From Thalassiosira profunda (Eukaryota > Bacillariophyta > Thalassiosirophyceae > Thalassiosirales > Thalassiosiraceae), in NCBI GenBank assembly GCA_036939355.1, contig JALLAP010000997.1:1-13372 (forward strand): 13,372 nucleotides of DNA, read 5' to 3'. Positions 7,901 through 13,372 of this stretch are shown here, in pieces (position 1 is the stretch's first letter; each line of letters opens with the position of its first letter). Under the pieces are notes generated by a model. That model saw only the letters and a list, made by a program, of their open reading frames with translations. It was not told the DNA's origin and made no database searches. The position numbers and the translations under genes were made by a program.

Positions 7901-8787
7901 TGTCGTTCACCTTCGTCTTCACCACCTTCAGCGCCACCTCGGCCTTGAGCCGAAAGGCCGCCGTGGTGGTGGCCGCGGTGGCCGGCCGCATCTTCGNCCT
8001 TCAGCGCCACCTCGGCCTTGAGCCGAAAGGCCGCCGTGGTGGTGGCCGCGGTGGCCGGCCGCATCTTCGGCTTGGCCGCCGATCGCGCCGCCCTGTACTT
8101 CTCCGTGCCACTGTATTCGTCCTCGTCCTCTTCTCCATCCGACACGTAGTCATCGGTGTCCACCTCCTTGCAAAAGTTCTCGAGGGCGGCCACCTTGATT
8201 TCCTCCCGCCGCATATCTCCAGATGCATCCTGCTCCCCCAACTTCTCCTCCACCTCCTGGACGTAATCCTTGTACACGCTCAGCATGGCCGCGGTCCGGT
8301 CCTGCAGCGTGATTTCCTTCCGGGCCGCTTTGTGTCCCCCGCCCAGCCCCTCTTCCCCATCTTTCTTCAACATCGCGCTTTCCTCCCCGTTCATCAACGC
8401 GGAAATGGCGGCCGCGGTTTTGGCCGAGTAGGCCGCCCGCCGCTCCTCCTCGTCCGAACCCGCGCCGCCGCTGTCGCCCTCGTAGTCCTCGTAGGCGTCG
8501 GCGTCTACGGCGGTGAATACGGGATCCTCTTCGTCTAAAGCGTCGGCTAGATCTTCCAATGTGGGCGCCGGGGCGGAGACGGGAGTCTCGGCAATGTCGT
8601 GGACCTCGCCAAGCTTGCGGATGTCGTTGGCCGCCTCCAGCACCGCGCCGAAGCTGGATGTTGGTGCAGCCCCGTTCATCGGTGCAGCCCCGTTCTGATG
8701 TGCATGTGATGTGTCTTTCTCGGCCGCCTGCGGGGCCGCTGCCGCCGACGACGCGTTGCCGCCGTTGGCGGACGTTTCGGTGGCCAT
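4987..8787 (-). CDS. Large single-pass (type II) membrane protein with four extracellular six-cysteine domains; exons 8787-7076, 7007-6512, 6425-6286, 6218-4987
   Basis: No named family recognised with certainty. After treating the 7925-8069 duplication as an assembly fault, the four exons total 3507 coding bases, giving 1168 residues. Residues 1-403 are acidic, low in hydrophobics and rich in Ala/Asp/Glu, without a signal peptide, so probably cytoplasmic. A basic patch (QRRPGRYRYPIFRSKKFRQ) precedes one transmembrane helix at about 404-425 (7440-7505). The positive-inside rule gives type II topology with a roughly 740-residue ectodomain. That ectodomain has four related domains at about 489-597, 676-782, 875-989 and 1045-1165. 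Each has W..GW.G.(T/S)Y or W..GGW.GGS, a Cys, a CP...YC pair, W(I/V)(Q/K)(V/I), another Cys, a (D/P)(S/T)WG.(S/D)G motif and a terminal CC. Linkers are rich in Asp, Glu, Ser and Thr. A surface receptor, adhesin or wall-anchoring protein is plausible, but unproven. The start at 8787 (ATG GCC) was chosen because upstream codons continue into the shared promoter without protein-like content. GC content appears higher toward the 5' end of the gene. Confidence 0.82.
6219..6285 (-). other. Intron 3 of the membrane-protein gene (67 bases)
   Basis: Donor GTATGT at 6285-6280 and acceptor TTGCTACAG ending at 6219, read on the minus strand. Joining gives LYSET-AKELPSWG, which matches the continuous LYSSRYGRHPDWG of D1, supporting the junction. 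Confidence 0.9.
6426..6511 (-). other. Intron 2 of the membrane-protein gene (86 bases)
   Basis: Donor GTGAGT at 6511-6506 and acceptor CGCTGCAG ending at 6426, read on the minus strand. The joined codon GT-A gives CPYDVYCP, the same as CPYEVYCP in D1. Confidence 0.92.
7008..7075 (-). other. Intron 1 of the membrane-protein gene (68 bases)
   Basis: Donor GTGCGT at 7075-7070 and acceptor CTGACGCAG ending at 7008, read on the minus strand. Joining gives GESWAAVVNDRNEWVQVG, parallel to GESWSAVIDGDGNDWVQVG in D2. Confidence 0.9.
7925..8069. other. Probable assembly fault: 72-base block duplicated on both sides of one N (7997)
   Basis: Positions 7925-7996 and 7998-8069 are identical over all 72 bases, separated only by the N at 7997. 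As written, the block breaks the frame of the membrane-protein gene. If one copy and the N are counted as surplus (73 bases), the upstream frame (ending RAARSAAKPKMRPATAATT) runs directly into the downstream frame (KVVKTKVNDTMSRGSD) and the total coding length becomes a multiple of three. This is the pattern left when two contigs with overlapping ends are joined by a placeholder N. Confidence 0.88.
8663..8695 (-). repeat. Short tandem repeat (18-base period) coding NGAAP twice
   Basis: The 15-mer GGTGCAGCCCCGTTC at 8663-8677 recurs at 8681-8695. In the membrane-protein frame it encodes NGAAPMNGAAP in the disordered N-terminus. Confidence 0.85.
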
Positions 8788-9117
8788 GATGCTGCGTCCT
8801 TCGCGCGCTATGACGCCTCGCTGCCTCGGGTGCTGGGACGCCGCATGGAGTCGGAGGGGCCGGTCCAAAGTCAAAGTTGCATGAGGCGGCAAAAAATTTC
8901 CATTTCCTTCTACATACGCAATTGTAAAGGTGGAATTAATACTTATCGTTACTTAGAGGAACCAATACTCATTTACGAGGGAAGTGTCGCAGTGACAAAC
9001 GCTCCTGGCCAACCAAATCCCTGCTTCCCTTGGACCTCGATCGAGACGATGGCACATCTCTCCTTCACACGCGGCGGCATAACCTCCCTCCCACTACACA
9101 TCCAAACCACCAATATA
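8788..9117. promoter_or_regulatory. Divergent intergenic region between the membrane-protein and REI1-like genes (330 bases)
   Basis: The stretch lies between two outward-facing starts (8787 minus, 9118 plus) and should carry both promoters and 5' leaders. It includes an A/T-rich section around 8888-8960, in contrast with the GC-rich coding DNA on both sides. The plus-strand frame stays open back to 8830, and an in-frame ATG at 9049 exists, but the translated residues there do not look like REI1 family sequence. No specific element is recognised. Confidence 0.45.
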
Positions 9118-10539
9118 ATGGAGCTGCAGCCCCCCGAGCCGATCCCGGCCCTGACCTCCACCACCGCCCCGGGCAAATTCTTCGCCTCCCGGTCCGACCT
9201 CCAATCGCACTACAAATCCGACTGGCACAGATACAACCTCAAGCGGCGCGAGGCTGGCCTGCCCCTGCTCAACGAGACCGACTTCAATTTAAGATTGGAG
9301 GCGGCGCTCGCGTTGCGAAAGGAGCGGGAGGGGCGGGAGGCGCGGAGCGGGGTCGACCACCGGAAGGACAAGGGCCAACGCGGGAAGAAGGAGAAGAAGA
9401 AATCGCAGGGGAAGGGACGGAGGCGGCCGCCGGCGTTCGCCAAGCGCGACCGCGATGCCGAAGAGGCCGGCGCGGCGGAGGCCAACGACGTCTCCATGGA
9501 AGAGGGCGCCGGCGAGTCTGCCGAGGAAATGGACGAGGAGCCCCCTGAGATCAACCCGTCCCAGTGCCCCTTCGACGCCCGCACATCGACTTCCCCCGCC
9601 GCCAACCTCGCCTACATGCAGCAAACCTATTCATTCTTCCTCCCCGACGCGGAGTACTGCACCGACCTCGAGGGCTTTTTGGGCTACTGCAACGAGAAGG
9701 TCCGGTGGGGCAACCTCTGTTTGTACTGCCAGAAGATGTTCACCACCACGGAAGCGGTGGTGAAGCACATGCAGGACAAGCGGCATTGCAAGATTCTCTA
9801 CGAGCGGGGCGTGGACATGGAGGAATTCGAGGTGTTCTACGACTTCAGCCGGATGGAGGGGGCCACCGATGGTGGGGCACCGGGCGCGGAGGCCATCGAG
9901 GAGGGGGACGAGGAAGAATGGGAGGACGCCAGCGACGACGAGGGCGAGTGGGAGGACGCCTCGATGGACGAGGGGGACGACGCCCTTTACGACGCGTACC
10001 AGTCCAACATTGCCAGCCGGGGGTTCGACATCACTCCACTTGGAGAGCTGGTCTTCCCCGACGGGCGAATTGTTGGCCACCGCGGATTGGCAAGGTATTA
10101 CAAGCAGCGCTTCGCGCCGGATCGGTGCGAGAGGGCCGCGGTACGGCACGCCAAGGAGGCGGCGGGGGACCGACTGTACGCCGGGCGGGTGGTGAACGTG
10201 TACCAATTGCAGAATGGCGGGGAGGGCTCCTCGACAAGTGCTGGAAACGGTGCCGGAACTGCGGGCGGAGAAGGATCCACCGCCCTCGCCACCATGGGAC
10301 GCCTCGCCGGCTGCATTCCAACAGGGCGCAGCGGCAAGGGCATATTGGTCTCGGGCGAGGGCAAGGGCGGGTTCACCTCGCTTTCCCTGTATCGGTACCG
10401 CGCCGCAGTCAAGAAGCAGCGGCGGGAGGACGCCAAGGGGCAGCGATTGCAGCATCGGAGCCGGATGAACATGAACAAGATGGACAAGAAGGGGAACACG
10501 CGGGCCACGGGGGTGGTCACGGCGCTGAACCCGCGTTAG
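9118..10539 (+). CDS. REI1/ZNF622-type cytoplasmic 60S ribosome maturation factor, with two degenerate zinc fingers
   Basis: The 473-residue product matches the REI1/Reh1/ZNF622 family in order and length. It has SHYKSDWHRYNLKRREAGLP (30-49), then a Lys/Arg-rich charged linker (about 66-112) and the second finger region CPFDARTS...YMQQTYSFFLPDAEY (150-180). These are followed by LGYCNEKVRWGNLCLYC...KHMQDKRHCKILYE (188-229), an acidic tract (257-288), and LVFPDGRIVGHRGLARYYKQ (311-330). The family binds pre-60S subunits in the cytoplasm, probes the exit tunnel with its C-terminus and releases export factors such as Arx1/Alb1. Only the third C2H2 finger is complete (C201, C204, H217, H223). Finger 1 lacks both cysteines (Thr and Pro at the expected places) and finger 2 keeps only C150 (D153, Y167, Y171 replace the other ligands). 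The start at 9118 (A at -3, G at +4) was preferred since family members begin just before finger 1. The C-terminal Gly/Ser/Ala-rich stretch (366-388) is unlike yeast Rei1. Confidence 0.9.
   Translation: MELQPPEPIPALTSTTAPGKFFASRSDLQSHYKSDWHRYNLKRREAGLPLLNETDFNLRLEAALALRKEREGREARSGVDHRKDKGQRGKKEKKKSQGKGRRRPPAFAKRDRDAEEAGAAEANDVSMEEGAGESAEEMDEEPPEINPSQCPFDARTSTSPAANLAYMQQTYSFFLPDAEYCTDLEGFLGYCNEKVRWGNLCLYCQKMFTTTEAVVKHMQDKRHCKILYERGVDMEEFEVFYDFSRMEGATDGGAPGAEAIEEGDEEEWEDASDDEGEWEDASMDEGDDALYDAYQSNIASRGFDITPLGELVFPDGRIVGHRGLARYYKQRFAPDRCERAAVRHAKEAAGDRLYAGRVVNVYQLQNGGEGSSTSAGNGAGTAGGEGSTALATMGRLAGCIPTGRSGKGILVSGEGKGGFTSLSLYRYRAAVKKQRREDAKGQRLQHRSRMNMNKMDKKGNTRATGVVTALNPR
9916..9975 (+). repeat. 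30-base imperfect tandem repeat coding EWEDASxDEG twice
   Basis: Units 9916-9945 and 9946-9975 encode EWEDASDDEG and EWEDASMDEG in the acidic tract of the REI1-like protein. A single acidic EDDWEDVGSDE-like stretch is usual in the family, so the second copy is probably a local duplication. Confidence 0.8.
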
Positions 10540-11053
10540 ACTGTTAGAGATTGTTTGATCTGTTCGCTGCGCTTCCACTTTAGGAGCACTGGCGCTTCTC
10601 ATTTTCTTGTACTTGTCGCGCCAATGATCCTGGCTGGCCGCGAAGATGTTGTCATCTAGATGGCCACTTGGTGTGCTGACGATCTCGGTATCTCCCATCC
10701 TGCTGCACGCACACTTCGTCCTTCAATTCGACCGCAGCCTTCCAAACTAGAATGATTCTGGGCTCCAGGAGCCCAGCACTGGAAGAGCATCGTGATTTCT
10801 GGCGTGCCAGAGAGCGCTGCGACTTTCAGTGCCGGTTTGAAAGGGGCTGATGCAAAGAGGTGAACCGTGAAAGAGCAACGGCGAGCAAACAGCCCATCAT
10901 GGCGCCGCCACCTCCATTGCCACGCCGCGGCCCTCGCGTTCATTAGCCGACAGAAGGATCGGCAGTTCCGGCAACGGCGCGGAAGGGCGACAGTGTCCCG
11001 CCGACTGCCGCGGCGGAGCCCGTTCGAGTTGCAAAATAGAGTAGAAGCACGCC
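10540..11053. other. Intergenic region between the REI1-like and chitinase genes (514 bases)
   Basis: This should hold the 3' end of the REI1-like transcript and the chitinase promoter. A 9-1-9 inverted repeat stands at 10758-10776 and an A-rich GCAAAATAGA at 11031-11040, close before the chitinase ATG. On the minus strand a frame starting at 10698 reads plausibly for about 50 codons (MGDTEIVSTPSGHLDDNIFA...) but then runs antisense through the REI1-like gene; I do not annotate it. I see no other gene. Confidence 0.55.
10758..10776. repeat. Perfect 9-base inverted repeat with a one-base centre
   Basis: CTGGGCTCC and GGAGCCCAG flank a single A. It lies about 220 bases after the REI1-like stop and 280 before the chitinase ATG. 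A near-palindromic protein-binding site is more likely than an RNA hairpin, since a one-base loop is not feasible without opening the stem. Confidence 0.6.
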
Positions 11054-13372
11054 ATGACGACCGCGCTGCCAACGACGGCGAGGAAGCGGCGGCGGCCGGC
11101 CCCGGGCGCCCTCCTCCTCGCGGCAACCGCGCTGGCCGGGGAGGGGGCGTCGGCGTCGCGCGGCGCCGAGCGGCAGAGCGAAAGAAACCTCCGGCGGCCC
11201 CCGCACCCCCACGAGGCCGCGAAGCAACCACGGCGCACCGCCAAGGGCGCCGAGGGCGAGGCCGGCCCCCGCTCGATCCACCGCTCCCAACAGCTGCACC
11301 ACCTCCGCCACCTCGACCGCCGAAGGGGCCTCGAGCGGGACAGCACGGGCAAGACCCGCGCGGCCAACAGGAAGAAGGGCGGCGGTGGCGCTTTTAACCC
11401 CAACCTGCAGGCTTATGACCCGCACAATACCGATTACGTGCACAACAACCCCGCCCTGGGGAGTTTTAGCAATGGCAAGGTCAAGAACGACGGCGCGGGG
11501 CCGGGGCTGGGCGGTGCCAGCGGTGATGGTGACAGTGGAGGCGGTGGCGAGGGCGGGGAAGGTGCAACCGAGGCCATAAGCAGGGGCAAGGCGGGCAAAG
11601 TCCCCGACGCTGCCGCAAACTCCAACTCGGCCCCCTGGAGCCCGTGCCCGCCCGACCCCACTTTCGCCGGGAGCCGCGCCTCGTTCGACTGTTTGAGCTA
11701 CATTACCTGCGCCAACGGCCGGCCGCAGGGGAGCTACAGCAGCTGCATGGGGCTCAAGTTCGACAATGTCCGGGGGGTGTGCGATTGGGCCGCGAATGTG
11801 CGGTGCGAGGACCCCACCCAATCGAACGGCGGTGGCAGCAATGGGGACAGCGGTCGGAATGACTCAGGCGGAAGCTCCAGCGGCGGGGGAAGCAGCAAGC
11901 CAATAGGCTCGGCCACCGCCATCGAGGTCCACACGTCCGATCGCGCGGGCAGCTCGGGGGCCACGGCGAGCGACGGCGAAGTGACGGGGTGGAACGGCGG
12001 GAGCGACTGGGGCGGGGCGTGGATCGACGGGGTCTGGTGAGCTCATCTGCACGCGTTGCTGCATTGATGCGTTGCATTGTTGTTGCATCATTCTCTTTGC
12101 GGGTTGTGCACCTCTCTAACCTTTGTGGTTTCCATCTCTGCAGGGTGTCCGACGGCGACCCATCCTCCGCCCCCGACGCGGAACCCGCCACCGTCCGCTG
12201 GGACGCGGTCACATCCTACCCGCCCCGCGAGGTCCTTCCCCTCCACGCCCCCAACTACCCCGCCGGCGGCTCCGCCGCCATTCCGTCGGACTACACCAGT
12301 CCCGAGGGGTGGAGCGCCTTCTCCCGGAGCAAGCCCGAGAACGGCCCCGGCAAGACCGTCATTGGCTACTACGCCGCGTGGCAGTTCTACGACCACGACG
12401 AGCGGGCCCGCGCCGCAAACATGGAATTTAGCAAGGTCGACCGTGTCAACTTTGCCTTCTTCCAAACCGACGCGGCGGGTCATATTTGGGGGACCGACTC
12501 CTGGGCCGACGCCATTTCCCTCTTCGGACCGCACGACTGGTCGGTCGACGTGCCGGCCCACGCGGGGCACGCGCCGCAGTTCCACGACGACAACGGCTTT
12601 GCTCCGGACGATCCGGCCCATCCCGACGCGTTTGTGTATGTCGGCGCCAAGTACGTCGACTTGGGCGACAGCGTGTACTGCCATAGGGCCACCCCTACCG
12701 GACGACGCGACTGCAACGGCCACTCCCACGCCGAGGGGGTGATCGGTAGGGCCCACAAGCAGGGGGCGGAGGTGTACCCCTCCCTCGGGGGATTTAGCCT
12801 CTCGGAGCCGTTCGTCAAGTTGGCCGCCGATGCCAACGCGCGGCGAACCTTTGCCAAGAACTGCGTTGGCCTGATACGCGAGTACGACTTTGACGGAATC
12901 GACATTGATTGGGAATTTCCGACGTACGAACCCCACGGCGGCACTCCTGCGGACAAGGCGAACTTTGTCCTGCTGTTGCGCGACATCAGAGCGGCGCTCG
13001 ATGCCTACGCGAGCGCCACGTATCCCAACGGCGATCGAACCTTCGGGTTGACGGCCGCATTGCCGTGCGGCCCCCCGCTGATCGACGGGATCGACGTGCC
13101 GGGCGTTGCGCAACATCTCAGCGAATTCAACCTGATGAGCTACGACTTTCACGGCACGTGGGACGAGCTCGTCGGGGTCAACGCCCCCCTCCACGACCAG
13201 CCGGCGGACCAGTTCGAGAGCGTGGGGTACAGCGTCGACGGCTGCGTCCAGAGGTATCTCGCCGAGGGCGCGCAGGCGAGTCAGATCAACACCGGCCTCG
13301 CCTTTTACGGCCGATCCTACGGCGGCGCCGACGCCCTGTACGTCGAGCACGACGGCGGCCCCGACAGCAAGA
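11054..13372 (+). CDS. Secreted GH18 chitinase with CBM14 chitin-binding domain; exons 11054-12036 and 12144 onward, 3' partial
   Basis: The first 737 residues are in the window. The N-terminus (MTTALPTTARKRRRPAPGAL followed by LLAATALAG) has a basic n-region and hydrophobic core, fitting a signal peptide. Residues 35-110 are Arg/His/Lys-rich and 145-180 Gly-rich. A CBM14/peritrophin-A domain follows (about 193-252) with its six cysteines at 198, 213, 219, 231, 243 and 251, including DCLSYITC and CMGLKFD. A Gly/Ser linker leads to GH18 from about 399 (TVIGYYAAWQFYD). GH18 motifs are SLGGF (541-545), the catalytic DGIDIDWE (D578, D581, D583, acid/base E585), NLMSYDFHG (657-665) and GLAFYGRSY near the window end. 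Such enzymes cleave beta-1,4-N-acetylglucosamine chains by substrate-assisted catalysis; in chitin-fibre-forming centric diatoms they could remodel or release chitin. An insertion between about residues 425 and 520 enlarges the barrel loops and has its own cysteines. The C-terminal part of the barrel is outside the window. All catalytic residues seen are intact. Confidence 0.95.
12037..12143 (+). other. Intron of the chitinase gene (107 bases)
   Basis: Donor GTGAGC at 12037-12042 and acceptor TCTCTGCAG ending at 12143, preceded by a pyrimidine-rich tract. The split codon TG-G gives Trp328 and opens the GH18 frame; reading through would end at the TGA at 12038-12040. Confidence 0.93.

Noticed and set aside
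7026..7991. A separate gene starting at the methionine at 7991
   Set aside because: This start lies inside the duplicated 72-base block; the same residues continue the longer upstream frame once the duplicate is discounted.
7925..8069. The 72-base duplicate as a true tandem repeat or a pseudogene frameshift
   Set aside because: Exact identity, a single N at the joint and restoration of frame and length all favour an assembly fault over biology.
8830..9117. N-terminal extension of the REI1-like protein by 96 codons
   Set aside because: The residues do not resemble the family, which starts just before finger 1, and the region is needed as promoter and leader for two divergent genes.
10758..10776. 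The inverted repeat as an intrinsic terminator
   Set aside because: Intrinsic terminators of the bacterial kind are not expected in nuclear genes, there is no T run after it, and a one-base loop is sterically unlikely.
10943..11821. A 292-codon open frame on the minus strand
   Set aside because: It is antisense to the chitinase signal peptide and CBM14 exon, with low-complexity Ala/Arg/Gly composition only.
12088..13350. A 420-codon open frame on the minus strand
   Set aside because: It is antisense to the chitinase exon with all GH18 motifs; GC-rich codons leave few stops on the opposite strand, and the product has no recognisable feature.

Overview
The window looks like nuclear DNA of a photosynthetic stramenopile, most likely a centric diatom of the Thalassiosira type. 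Evidence seen directly: short GT-AG introns (67 to 107 bases); a signal peptide followed by an alanine-rich stretch and a phenylalanine (the diatom plastid-targeting layout); a secreted GH18 chitinase with a peritrophin-type chitin-binding domain; a plant/plastid-like ABC1 kinase; and repeated cysteine-rich ectodomains of a kind I associate with diatom predicted proteins. The species is an inference.

Layout: (1) 2-2052, plus strand, ABC1/UbiB-type atypical kinase, 5' end missing, one intron. (2) 2132-2813, minus strand, a two-exon gene for a 204-residue secreted protein that only becomes visible after splicing; its C-terminal half resembles a dirigent/allene-oxide-cyclase barrel. (3) 3278-3790, plus strand, a 170-residue secreted protein with eight cysteines and a very lysine-rich segment. 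(4) 3993-4742, minus strand, a plastid-targeted protein resembling part of uroporphyrinogen-III synthase. (5) 4987-8787, minus strand, a four-exon gene for a predicted 1168-residue single-pass membrane protein with four extracellular six-cysteine domains. (6) 9118-10539, plus strand, a REI1/ZNF622-type 60S ribosome maturation factor. (7) 11054 to the window end, plus strand, a chitinase: signal peptide, basic linker, CBM14, GH18, 3' end missing.

Genes 1/2 and 3/4 are convergent; 2/3 and 5/6 are divergent and share upstream regions of 464 and 330 bases; 4 and 5 are head to tail. I see no operon-like logic. Three neighbours (2, 3, 5) and the chitinase are predicted to enter the secretory pathway, and 4 to go to the plastid through the ER. 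No rRNA, tRNA, transposon or CRISPR array was recognised by eye.

The main technical point is at 7925-8069. An identical 72-base block stands on both sides of a single N, which looks like two overlapping contig ends joined without merging. Counting one copy plus the N as surplus (73 bases) restores one uninterrupted reading frame through gene 5, with a total coding length divisible by three. The best biological lead is the membrane protein of gene 5 and its ectodomain, with the lysine-rich secreted protein (gene 3) second.
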